DNA of 13,361 bases, taken from the NCBI GenBank assembly GCA_946531975.1, contig CAMNAY010000015.1, positions 1 to 13,361 on the forward strand. The letters run 5' to 3'. The notes under the pieces are model-generated. The model saw nothing but the letters and a program-made list of their open reading frames with translations. It was not told the origin of the DNA and did no database searches. This document shows, piece by piece, positions 1-6,340 of this stretch. Every line of letters starts with the position of its first letter. Within the stretch, counting starts at the first letter, position 1. A program made the position numbers and the translations under genes. This stretch comes from an uncultured Ruminococcus sp. (GTDB lineage: Bacteria > Bacillota > Clostridia > Oscillospirales > Ruminococcaceae).

Positions 1-86
1 GCCCAGTAAAAATAAACGATAGGACACCGGATAAAGAGAAGATGACAAAAACAATCTGCTTCTAAATTCCGATTTATATTAGAAAC

Positions 87-115
87 ATTATATCACGACA
101 TCGCCGCTCTGTCAG
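87..115 (-). promoter_or_regulatory. Candidate sigma-A promoter pointing left
   Basis: Read on the - strand, CTGACA (110-115) lies 17 bp from a perfect TATAAT (87-92). That is 11 of 12 consensus bases at the optimal spacing. Transcription would start near 80 and leave the window to the left, divergent from the GH2 operon. No start codon with a ribosome binding site follows inside the window, so the target is unknown. Confidence 0.5.
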
Positions 116-257
116 CAGAAATGCCACCGTGCTTTTGACCCTGCATCAGAAATACTATGGCGTAAAACTTCTATATGAGCACCAATCTGATGCGAGGGAG
201 CTTTTTGATTATCCGCATGCAGTGCCCGAAAAAACATCTTCATCGCCTGTCTGTATA

Positions 258-286
258 TTGCATGATTCTGCATTTTGTGCTATAAT
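258..286 (+). promoter_or_regulatory. Sigma-A promoter of the GH2 operon
   Basis: TTGCAT (258-263), a 17-bp spacer and a perfect TATAAT (281-286) preceded by TGC, which makes an extended -10. The start point would be near 293, giving a leader of under 30 nt before the ATG at 321. AAGGAG at 308-313 is its ribosome binding site, 7 nt from the start codon. No convincing repressor palindrome or catabolite (cre) site was seen nearby. Confidence 0.75.
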
Positions 287-320
287 CAGTACATATATAA
301 CCTGAAAAAGGAGCAGCGAA

Positions 321-3101
321 ATGCAAAAATATATGATAGATTTCGGGGGAACGCTGGCACTTTGTCCGGATCCGGTTCCCTGCCGGTTTTCAGAGCCGCC
401 CGCGGCATATCCATTGACCATGACGCTGCCGGGAACGACCGCCTGTCAGCAGATCGGCAGCTATCATGCAGAACGCAATGACGGGTTCCTCAGCGAGAAA
501 TACCCCTTTGCAGGTCAGATCTGGCTGAAAAAAACGGTTTCTCTGACGCCGGAACAGACAAAAATGCACTGTGAGCTGTATCTGGAGCGCACACGCATGA
601 CCCGCCTTTGGGTCAACGGGCAGTACATCGGCAGCGAGAACAGCCTCTGTACGCCGCATGTGTATGACCTTTCGGCGCATACTGCGGAGCAGATGGAAAT
701 TGTGCTTTGCGTGAAGAATACCGGTTACCCTGTCCCCGGCGGACACATGACCTCGCCCGATACACAGACGAACTGGACCGGTGTGACGGGCAAGGTGCAG
801 CTGCGGTTTCATGAGCAGGTGTACCTCTCCGGTCTGCGTACCTTTCCGGATGCGGCAAACGGGCGCGTGACGGTCAAAGGACTGCTGCACGGTGCAGCGT
901 CCGTCACGGCACAGGTCACGGTGCAGGAAACGCCGACCCCGAAGCAGAAGCCGCTGCGGCAGAATGTGACGCTGGAAGCGGATGCGGACGGCATGTTTAC
1001 CGCTGAGATTCCGCTGATGCCGGATGCCCCGCGCTGGAGTGAATATCACACAGGGCAGATCGCGCTGACGTTTCATCTGGAGAACGGGGAAAACGCGGCT
1101 GTCGAATTCGGTCTGCGGGACTTCAAAGCCTGCGGCGATCACTTTGAGATCAACGGTGTCCCGACAATGCTGCGCGGCAAGCACGACGGCATGGTCTTTC
1201 CGCTGACAGGCGCCGCCCCGGCGGACTATGACGGCTGGTACGATGCGCTGCGCACCTATCGGGAATGGGGCATCAACCACCTGCGCTTTCATACCTGCTG
1301 CCCCCCTGAAGCGGCATTTTATGCGGCGGACGATCTCGGCATTTACATGGAGCCGGAGCTGCCGTTCTGGGGCACGGTTGATGCGCCGGGCGGCGAGAAA
1401 TACGACAAGGCACAGCAGGAATACCTCATCCGTGAGGGCCTGCGCATCTGCCGTGCGTTCGGCAATCACCCGTCCTTTGTGATGTTCTCGCTGGGCAATG
1501 AGCTCTGGGGCAGTCCGGAGCGGCTCGGTGAGATCATCCGGATTCTCCGTGCAGCGGATCCCCGCCCGCTTTATACACAGGGCAGCAACAATTTCCAGCA
1601 TATGCCGGTGCAGATCCCGGAGGAGGATTTCTGGACGGGCGTCCGCACGGGAAAGGGCAGGCTGATTCGCGGCTCCTTCGCGACCTGTGATGCGCCGATC
1701 GGACGGATGCAGACACATGCGCCCTCGGCGGCATGGGACTATGAGGCGTATCTGACGCCGCTGGAAACAGACGCATCTGCGGAGAATACCGGCGAAGAAA
1801 CCGAGATCGACATTCAGTACGGTACGGGCGTAAAGCGCGTGAAGGCGCAGAATGCCGCAGAAAAAATGGTGCCGACGGTCCCCGCTGTGACGCATGAGGT
1901 CGGGCAGTATAATGTGTATCCCGATTATGACGAGATCCCGAAGTATACAGGCGTGGTCGAAGCGCGGAATTTTGAGATTTTCCGCGAACGGCTCGAACAG
2001 GCGGGCATGGGCGGACAGGCTGCGGATTTCTTCCGCTGTTCGGGAAAGCTCTCCCGCGACTGCTACAAAATGGAGATCGAGGCAGCGATGCGCTCGCCGC
2101 ATGTCGCAGGCTTCCAGCTCCTTGATTTGCAGGATTTCCCCGGTCAGGGTACGGCACTGGTCGGCATGCTGAACGCGCTGCGCGAAAACAAGGGCTTCAT
2201 CGAGCCGAAGGACTGGCGCGGGTTCTGCGGCGATCTGGTGCCGCTGGCGGTGTTTGATTCGTTTGTGTGGGAATCCGGACAGACGGTCACGGTCGGCATT
2301 GCACTGCGCAATAACCGCCCGCTGCTGCCTGCACAGTCCATGCAGGTCACATTTGTCTGCGGAGATTTCAACGTGACGCAGAAAATCGCGGTGCCGGAGC
2401 TGACGCCGCAGTTCGTCCGGCTGACGGAGCTGACGCTGCATATTCCTGCAGACTGCATCGGCAATGCAAAGCTGACGCTCTCGCTGCCGCAGGAGCAGCT
2501 TCAGAATGCATGGGAGATTACTGTTCTGCCGCCGGTCTCGCCGGTGCGGGAGGACGTCACGGTCGCGCACAGCTTCACGGAAGCCGAGCCGTATCTGCGG
2601 CAGGGCGGGCGCGTGCTGCTGCTGCCGGCACAGATCACGGAGAAAATCGAGGGCTTTTACTGCGCCGACTTCTGGAATTATCACATGTTCCGCATCATTT
2701 CCGAGTCTATGGGCAAGACTCCGCCGGTCGGCACAATGGGGTTCTGCATGGATGCGGCACACCCGATCGCAAGGGCGATGTTCAGCGCAGATTATTCCAC
2801 GCCGCAGTGGTATGAGGCGGTGACGCATGCGGACTGTGCCGTGCTGGATGCGGCGCCTGCGGGATACCGTCCGGCAGTGCAGATGATTGACAATGTGGAG
2901 CGGAATCACCGCCTCGGTGTGATCTTTGAGGCTGCCGTCTGCGGCGGGTCGCTGCTGGTCTGCACGGTGCGCTTTGATGAGAAGCCCGATGATATTTCGA
3001 TGAACCGGCTGCATCATGCAGTCACAGATTATGTACAGTCAGAACAATTTCAGTCGGATACGGTGCTCAGCGCTGAATTGCTGCGCACCCTGTTCAAATA
3101 A
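321..3101 (+). CDS. Glycoside hydrolase family 2 enzyme (beta-galactosidase/beta-glucuronidase-like)
   Basis: A 926-residue retaining beta-glycosidase of the GH2 type; the substrate cannot be read from the sequence. Residues 1 to about 175 form the jelly-roll sugar-binding domain, with TRLWVNGQYIGS and TNWTGVTGKV. An Ig-like domain follows to about 268. The TIM barrel runs from about 270 to 630 and includes INGVPTMLRGKHDG and LGIYMEPELPFWG. FSLGNELWG gives Glu394 as the acid/base, and VTHEVGQY gives Glu526 as the likely nucleophile. The last 300 residues hold a beta-sandwich and a C-terminal domain with GVIFEAAVCGGSLLVCT, as seen in large GH2 proteins. There is no signal peptide, so it should act in the cytoplasm on imported oligosaccharides. 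AAGGAG 7 nt before the ATG supports the start. It is the first gene of a three-gene unit, 18 bp from the next. Family is near certain; specificity is not. Confidence 0.9.
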   Translation: MQKYMIDFGGTLALCPDPVPCRFSEPPAAYPLTMTLPGTTACQQIGSYHAERNDGFLSEKYPFAGQIWLKKTVSLTPEQTKMHCELYLERTRMTRLWVNGQYIGSENSLCTPHVYDLSAHTAEQMEIVLCVKNTGYPVPGGHMTSPDTQTNWTGVTGKVQLRFHEQVYLSGLRTFPDAANGRVTVKGLLHGAASVTAQVTVQETPTPKQKPLRQNVTLEADADGMFTAEIPLMPDAPRWSEYHTGQIALTFHLENGENAAVEFGLRDFKACGDHFEINGVPTMLRGKHDGMVFPLTGAAPADYDGWYDALRTYREWGINHLRFHTCCPPEAAFYAADDLGIYMEPELPFWGTVDAPGGEKYDKAQQEYLIREGLRICRAFGNHPSFVMFSLGNELWGSPERLGEIIRILRAADPRPLYTQGSNNFQHMPVQIPEEDFWTGVRTGKGRLIRGSFATCDAPIGRMQTHAPSAAWDYEAYLTPLETDASAENTGEETEIDIQYGTGVKRVKAQNAAEKMVPTVPAVTHEVGQYNVYPDYDEIPKYTGVVEARNFEIFRERLEQAGMGGQAADFFRCSGKLSRDCYKMEIEAAMRSPHVAGFQLLDLQDFPGQGTALVGMLNALRENKGFIEPKDWRGFCGDLVPLAVFDSFVWESGQTVTVGIALRNNRPLLPAQSMQVTFVCGDFNVTQKIAVPELTPQFVRLTELTLHIPADCIGNAKLTLSLPQEQLQNAWEITVLPPVSPVREDVTVAHSFTEAEPYLRQGGRVLLLPAQITEKIEGFYCADFWNYHMFRIISESMGKTPPVGTMGFCMDAAHPIARAMFSADYSTPQWYEAVTHADCAVLDAAPAGYRPAVQMIDNVERNHRLGVIFEAAVCGGSLLVCTVRFDEKPDDISMNRLHHAVTDYVQSEQFQSDTVLSAELLRTLFK

Positions 3102-3119
3102 TCAGATAAGGAGAATAAA

Positions 3120-3800
3120 ATGGAGCAAACAACGGTCAAACAAACGAAGAAACGCGTTCCGATTGCAGTGCTGGTGATCTACTGCGTGCTGTTTTACGGC
3201 GCATGGGCAGTCTTCGAGCTGCTGATCAAGGAGCACCTCGCAGGGGGAAACCCCGTCGTCATGCAGCTGCTGCGAAGCGCTCTGATCAAGAATCTGGTCT
3301 GGACGCTGCCGGCAATGCTGCTCGTTCACAAATACGCAGACTGCGTGTTCATCAGGCTGAAGGAGATGTTCACAAACAAAATCCCGTGGCTGAAGCTGCT
3401 CTGCGGGCTTGGCATCATGACGGTGTACCTGCTGATCAGTGCATACAGAACGCACGGAAAAATTGCCCTGCTGCCGTCCTTCGGGCTTGACTCGGTCATC
3501 ATTGTGCTGTTTGTCGGCATTACCGAGGAAATGGTGTTCCGCGGCTGGCTGCTCAATGCGACAGCAAAGAACGAAAACGACTGGCTCGCGGTCGGTGTCA
3601 ATGCTGCGATGTTCCTCTGCATTCACTTTCCGAGATGGATTCATGACGGCGAATTTGTCAGGAACATGGCAAGCTTTGGCTTTGTCACTATCATTCTGCT
3701 GAGTGTGCTTTTCAGCTATATTTTCCTCAGAACGAAGAACCTGCTTGTGCCGGTTCTGGTGCATATGGTATGGGATCTGCTGGCATTTATGTTTATTTAA
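3120..3800 (+). CDS. CPBP (CAAX/Abi) family intramembrane metalloprotease
   Basis: A 226-residue membrane protein with hydrophobic segments near 13-36, 57-70, 90-107, 123-135, 155-170, 180-203 and 206-226. All three signatures of the CPBP family are intact: Glu136-Glu137-x3-Arg141 in ITEEMVFRGW, Phe165-x3-His169 in MFLCIHF, and His215-x3-Asp219 in HMVWDLL. In the family these residues form the active site of a membrane-embedded endopeptidase related to type II CAAX prenyl proteases. Bacterial members work in protein processing or bacteriocin self-immunity, and the role here is unknown. AAGGAG (3108-3113) lies 6 nt from the ATG, just 18 bp after the GH2 gene. Its stop codon overlaps the ribosome binding site of the next gene, so the two are probably made together. 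No bacteriocin precursor is visible nearby. Confidence 0.88.
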   Translation: MEQTTVKQTKKRVPIAVLVIYCVLFYGAWAVFELLIKEHLAGGNPVVMQLLRSALIKNLVWTLPAMLLVHKYADCVFIRLKEMFTNKIPWLKLLCGLGIMTVYLLISAYRTHGKIALLPSFGLDSVIIVLFVGITEEMVFRGWLLNATAKNENDWLAVGVNAAMFLCIHFPRWIHDGEFVRNMASFGFVTIILLSVLFSYIFLRTKNLLVPVLVHMVWDLLAFMFI

Positions 3801-3812
3801 GGAGGGGCTGCA

Positions 3813-4304
3813 ATGGAAATCAAGGAAGATCAGATCATCGTCGGAACGATGTTCAAGAAGAAGTTTCAGTGGTATGTCACGGACAAGACGATCTGGCGGC
3901 TGGACTATCGCCGCTACTATGACAGCCTTGACCTGAAGTACAAGCGGCAGGGGCGTCCGCTGCACGAATTCGTGCGGGAGATCGGCTCGTTCGGAGAATT
4001 CCTCACATCCCGCTTCCGTATTCCGGTTGTAGATAAATCCACAGCAAAGCAGTTCTTTGAGCATATCATGCTCTCTGCTGCGGATTCTGCGGAGCTTGCC
4101 TATCTGTTCATGCGCGCAGAAACGGATGAGGCGCGCCAAAAGCTTCTGCCGCTGCTGTATGTTGACTTTGACAGCAGTGCGCTGTATTCGCTGCTGCCTG
4201 CGGAGGACCGCATCGAGGCATTTGTGCCGGACGGCTGGCGCGGCAGCAGGCAGAATTTCGAGAAGCTGATTCCGCTGAAGGAGCGCTACTGGGTCGAGCC
4301 GTAA
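3813..4304 (+). CDS. Conserved-looking hypothetical protein, 163 residues
   Basis: I do not recognise a family. The protein is soluble, with no signal peptide or membrane helix. It is rich in aromatic and charged residues. The first half has a basic, tyrosine-rich stretch (WRLDYRRYYDSLDLKYKRQ, residues 28-46). The middle looks helical (EFVREIGSFGEFL, then AKQFFEHIMLSAADSAELAYL), followed by an acidic helix-turn-helix-like part ending LKERYWVEP. The gene is clearly real: AAGGAGG (3799-3805) overlaps the stop codon of the protease gene and stands 7 nt before the ATG, a layout typical of translational coupling. Codon use matches its neighbours. It probably works with, or is at least co-expressed with, the upstream CPBP protease, but no function is assigned. 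Confidence 0.8.
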   Translation: MEIKEDQIIVGTMFKKKFQWYVTDKTIWRLDYRRYYDSLDLKYKRQGRPLHEFVREIGSFGEFLTSRFRIPVVDKSTAKQFFEHIMLSAADSAELAYLFMRAETDEARQKLLPLLYVDFDSSALYSLLPAEDRIEAFVPDGWRGSRQNFEKLIPLKERYWVEP

Positions 4305-4319
4305 GCGCGGAGCCCGCGC
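4305..4319 (+). other. GC hairpin directly after the stop codon
   Basis: GCGCGG (4305-4310) and CCGCGC (4314-4319) form a perfect 6-bp stem with a 3-base loop, starting on the base after the TAA of the 163-residue gene. No T-run follows, so it is at most a weak terminator or an mRNA 3'-end stabiliser. The stronger hairpin at 4429-4462 probably ends this transcript. Confidence 0.4.
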
Positions 4320-4428
4320 CGGCATTTCCGCTTCCCGATCTGATTTGGCAATCAATCAGCACAATTTCTCTTGCCTCAGGATAGAATCGTATTTGGAGAA
4401 GATGCGATCTCCTGCTGCATACAGGAAA

Positions 4429-4462
4429 AACCGGACTCCCCGTCAGGCTGGGGAGTCCGGTT
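4429..4462. terminator. Bidirectional intrinsic terminator between convergent genes
   Basis: A perfect 13-bp stem, AACCGGACTCCCC (4429-4441) against its complement (4450-4462), with an 8-base loop. On the - strand the stem runs into TTTTT, a classic terminator 6 bp past the stop of the zinc-ribbon gene at 4469. On the + strand the tail is TTCTTGTGT, weaker but likely to stop the GH2 operon arriving from the left. Confidence 0.9.
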
Positions 4463-4468
4463 CTTGTG

Positions 4469-5170
4469 TCAGAATGATTTTTTCTCAGTCAGCACTGATA
4501 TGACGCCGACTGCGAGCAGTGCCGTTGCTGACAGCACCAGCATCCAGAAGCCGATCTCTTTGTCTATGACCAGCTTGACGCTGTCACTGCCTGCCACATC
4601 ACGCCACATCTTCATAAGATCACGGGCTTTGTTGTCATAATTAACGACCTGGAAGATCATAAAGCCGAAGGCGACAACGCCTGCGCCAAGGAAGCCCTTG
4701 TTGCTTCCCGTGAAAGCAGCAACCGCTGCGAGCGCTGCAATAAACAGAACAATAAAACCGTCGCCGGACTGAATCAGCCGTGCGCTGCTGCCATACAGCG
4801 AAACGCCCTCGTATGCCAGAGAGGCGGTGATGTATTTGAGCAGTGTGCTGAGCGCATACACAAACGCTGCGGCAACACCGATCTTGTTCATTTCCTTTTT
4901 CGGTGCGACATAAATGCCGGACGAGGAGCCGGAAGCATAGGATGATGTCGGCATCGGAGTCGGGAATGCGCTGGAGGAAAATGTATTCGAGGAAGGTGCG
5001 CCGGGGTTATAGCTGTTCGGCGCCTGTGCGCCGCCGGTCGGCATCTGATTCATTCCGCCGCCGTAGGGCATCTGTCCCGTTCCGGGATTCTGCTGTACGA
5101 GGACAGCATTACAACCGATGCAGGTGTACTGTCCCGGAGGATTGTTGCGCCCGCAATGTGTACATACCAT
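4469..5170 (-). CDS. Zinc-ribbon membrane protein with four predicted helices (paralogue 1)
   Basis: A 233-residue protein. Residues 1-24 are a zinc ribbon with Cys3, Cys6, Cys17 and Cys20 (CTHCGRNNPPGQYTCIGC). Residues 25-92 are a low-complexity linker rich in Gly, Pro, Ser, Met and Asn. Four hydrophobic segments follow, near 97-118, 137-154, 158-176 and 205-227. The ribbon should face the cytoplasm and bind one zinc ion. Function is unknown; such proteins are common in Clostridia and some may be sensors or scaffolds. It is a clear paralogue of the next gene: the ribbon matches at most positions, and VIDKEIGFWML lines up with LIDKGVGCYML before the last helix. It is monocistronic, with its own promoter (5349-5378), a long structured leader and a terminator. 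AGAGG lies 8 nt before the ATG. Confidence 0.85.
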   Translation of the reverse strand: MVCTHCGRNNPPGQYTCIGCNAVLVQQNPGTGQMPYGGGMNQMPTGGAQAPNSYNPGAPSSNTFSSSAFPTPMPTSSYASGSSSGIYVAPKKEMNKIGVAAAFVYALSTLLKYITASLAYEGVSLYGSSARLIQSGDGFIVLFIAALAAVAAFTGSNKGFLGAGVVAFGFMIFQVVNYDNKARDLMKMWRDVAGSDSVKLVIDKEIGFWMLVLSATALLAVGVISVLTEKKSF

Positions 5171-5202
5171 AATTCATACCTCTTTTCTGTCTGAGTGACC
5201 GA

Positions 5203-5340
5203 TGTCCGCACACGAAGCGGACAGAGCTGCTTCTCTCAGAAAACCGGAGCAGCTCAGTGCTGAGATTGTTGCCGCAAATCCTTTCTGGCTGCGGTGCCGC
5301 CCGGACAGCATGACCGCAGTTCCGTGTTCGTGCGCACGGA
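5203..5340 (-). promoter_or_regulatory. Structured 5' leader of zinc-ribbon gene 1
   Basis: Between promoter and start codon the transcript has about 170 untranslated bases. Four perfect inverted repeats fill most of it: TCCGTG/CACGGA (5321-5326 with 5335-5340), CTGCGGT/ACCGCAG (5289-5295 with 5313-5319), GAGCTGCT/AGCAGCTC (5224-5231 with 5248-5255) and TGTCCGC/GCGGACA (5203-5209 with 5217-5223). A short alternative pairing, CTCAG/CTGAG (5253-5264), overlaps one arm of the third stem. The last hairpin ends about 18 nt before the ribosome binding site. I recognise no known riboswitch class. No protein-coding reading is supported. Confidence 0.5.
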
Positions 5341-5348
5341 TTGCAAAT

Positions 5349-5378
5349 ATTATACACGATTTCGGCGGCATCTGTCAA
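5349..5378 (-). promoter_or_regulatory. Sigma-A promoter of zinc-ribbon gene 1
   Basis: On the - strand, a perfect TTGACA (5373-5378) and a perfect TATAAT (5349-5354) are separated by 18 bp. The 13 bp at 5349-5361 are identical to those of the second zinc-ribbon promoter (6233-6245). The 348 bases between the two zinc-ribbon genes hold only this promoter, the leader, a palindrome at 5421-5432 and the upstream gene's terminator. Confidence 0.85.
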
Positions 5379-5410
5379 GTGCTGCGCAGCGGCAAGAATT
5401 AAAAAAATAA

Positions 5411-5432
5411 CGATTTGTCGATTTGTACAAAT
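5411..5432. promoter_or_regulatory. Direct repeat and 12-bp palindrome upstream of a promoter
   Basis: CGATTTGT occurs twice head to tail (5411-5418 and 5419-5426). The second copy forms half of a perfect palindrome, ATTTGTACAAAT (5421-5432). It lies 42 bp upstream of the -35 box of zinc-ribbon gene 1, in an AT-rich patch. It could be a regulator site or an UP-like element. No protein can be named. Confidence 0.35.
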
Positions 5433-5471
5433 GAGATGCCGGTTCCATGGGCAATACGCCGAAAAACAGAA

Positions 5472-5502
5472 GGGCCGTCCGCTTCGGCACAGCGGACGGT
5501 CC
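5472..5502. terminator. Intrinsic terminator of zinc-ribbon gene 2
   Basis: GGGCCGTCCGCT (5472-5483) pairs with AGCGGACGGTCC (5491-5502) through 12 pairs including one G-T, with a 7-base loop. On the - strand the stem is followed by TTCTGTTTTTC, and it lies 15 bp past the stop codon at 5518. The + strand side also has a T-rich tail. Confidence 0.85.
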
Positions 5503-5517
5503 TTTGCATTTTGGATG

Positions 5518-6150
5518 TTATCTGTTCTTCTGGATGAAGCCGTAAACACCGCCGGCGATCATGAGTGCGCCGCCGATAAACAGCATGTAGCAGCCGACGC
5601 CCTTGTCAATCAGGCTGGACAATGACTCCAGACCGCTTTCCTTCAGTGCATCGGTGATGCTGTTGTTTTCGAGGAAGCCGATGATGACACATGCCACACC
5701 GCCGGAAACCACGCCAGCGGGATTTCCGAGCGCGGACATTGCAATGCCGACAAGCGAAGCGAGCAGAACGAAGATCCAGTCAGAACCGCCTGCACCGAAC
5801 AGGGAGATCGACTCGGACATTCCCATAAAGGAAACCTTTGCGTAAGGGAGGAAGATGCTGATGAGTGCGATGAGACCGCCGACAATGCCGATCAGGTTCA
5901 GCTTTCTGGACGAGGTCGGACGTGCGAAGGAAGCCGGCGTGTAGGCATTGGGTGCCGGGAACGGAGAACGCATCGGAGCGCCCATGTTCGGGGTGCCCAT
6001 ATTCGGGGTGCCCATGTTGGACATTCCGACGCCGGGCATGCCCATGTTCGGAGCGCCGCCCTGTGTCATATTCTGACCCAGCGGTGCGCCGCAGCCGATA
6101 CACATAATTGAACCGTCAGGATTGTTTCTGCCGCAAGTTTTGCAAAACAT
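5518..6150 (-). CDS. Zinc-ribbon membrane protein with four predicted helices (paralogue 2)
   Basis: A 210-residue paralogue of the 4469-5170 protein with the same layout. The zinc ribbon has Cys3, Cys6, Cys17 and Cys20 (CKTCGRNNPDGSIMCIGC). Residues 27-82 form a linker dominated by Asn-Met-Gly-Thr/Ala-Pro repeats. Hydrophobic segments lie near 85-104, 124-142, 145-160 and 184-205. The loop after the first helix (ESISLFG) matches the other paralogue's GVSLYG, so the two share more than the ribbon. Role unknown; the ribbon probably binds zinc at the cytoplasmic face. The gene has its own sigma-A promoter (6233-6262), a leader with two hairpins and its own terminator. It is therefore a separate transcript although it sits head to tail with its paralogue. 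AGAGG lies 9 nt before the ATG. Confidence 0.85.
   Translation of the reverse strand: MFCKTCGRNNPDGSIMCIGCGAPLGQNMTQGGAPNMGMPGVGMSNMGTPNMGTPNMGAPMRSPFPAPNAYTPASFARPTSSRKLNLIGIVGGLIALISIFLPYAKVSFMGMSESISLFGAGGSDWIFVLLASLVGIAMSALGNPAGVVSGGVACVIIGFLENNSITDALKESGLESLSSLIDKGVGCYMLFIGGALMIAGGVYGFIQKNR
5980..6024 (-). repeat. 15-bp tandem repeat inside the linker of zinc-ribbon gene 2
   Basis: Three 15-bp units (5980-5994, 5995-6009, 6010-6024) start with GCCCATGTTCGG or a close variant, and a related unit follows at 6039. They encode the Asn-Met-Gly-Thr-Pro repeats of the linker. Copy number may vary by slippage without breaking the frame. Confidence 0.65.
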
Positions 6151-6180
6151 AATTTCTTACCTCTCTGTTTCGTATTCAGT

Positions 6181-6226
6181 GCCCGCACACACAGAACGGG
6201 CAAAGCCCTGCCGGTTTACAAGGCTT
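6181..6226 (-). promoter_or_regulatory. Leader hairpins of zinc-ribbon gene 2
   Basis: The leader of about 75 nt has a 5-bp hairpin AAGCC/GGCTT (6203-6207 with 6222-6226) and then GCCCG/CGGGC (6181-6185 with 6197-6201). The second corresponds in position, flanking bases and loop to the last hairpin of the paralogue's leader. It sits about 16 nt before the ribosome binding site. Confidence 0.45.
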
Positions 6227-6232
6227 ACACCT

Positions 6233-6262
6233 ATTATACACGATTCTGTCACAATTTGTCAA
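6233..6262 (-). promoter_or_regulatory. Sigma-A promoter of zinc-ribbon gene 2
   Basis: On the - strand, a perfect TTGACA (6257-6262) and a perfect TATAAT (6233-6238) with an 18-bp spacer. The part of the spacer next to the -10 box is identical to that of the paralogue's promoter. Confidence 0.85.
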
Positions 6263-6340
6263 TAAGTTGAGCAATGAAAGAATCTGTTTTGTTTGAATTT
6301 GGCATACTGCCCAAATCAGAGGGGGAGGAATGCAGCAGAT

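Larger units (their letters stand above)
1..320. other. Intergenic region left of the GH2 operon
   Basis: No gene can be supported in this 320-base stretch. It is clearly more AT-rich than the flanking coding DNA. It holds two promoter candidates pointing away from each other, described separately: one leftward at 87-115 and one rightward at 258-286. Short open frames exist at the left edge on the - strand and around 194-286 on the + strand, but none has a ribosome binding site. Any gene served by the leftward promoter must start at or beyond position 1. Confidence 0.6.

Noticed and set aside
194..286. Possible 30-residue + strand peptide before the GH2 gene
   Set aside because: There is no ribosome binding site, and the frame runs through the GH2 promoter and stops inside its -10 box.
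390..3017. Long open frame antisense to the GH2 gene
   Set aside because: It arises from the codon bias of the real gene. The translation is rich in Arg, His and Cys, has no recognisable domain and no ribosome binding site, and the + strand frame has clear GH2 motifs throughout.
3102..4355. Long - strand frame across the protease and the 163-residue gene
   Set aside because: It has no ribosome binding site, its composition is unlikely, and it is antisense to two genes with good starts and, for the protease, intact family motifs.
5174..5371. Possible small - strand peptide of 65 residues upstream of zinc-ribbon gene 1
   Set aside because: It would begin upstream of the -10 box of the mapped promoter, so its start codon would not be transcribed, and it has no ribosome binding site.
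6297..6316. Inverted repeat ATTTGG/CCAAAT as terminator of the permease operon
   Set aside because: The stem is only 6 bp and AT-rich, with no T-run on the - strand, so it is too weak to call.
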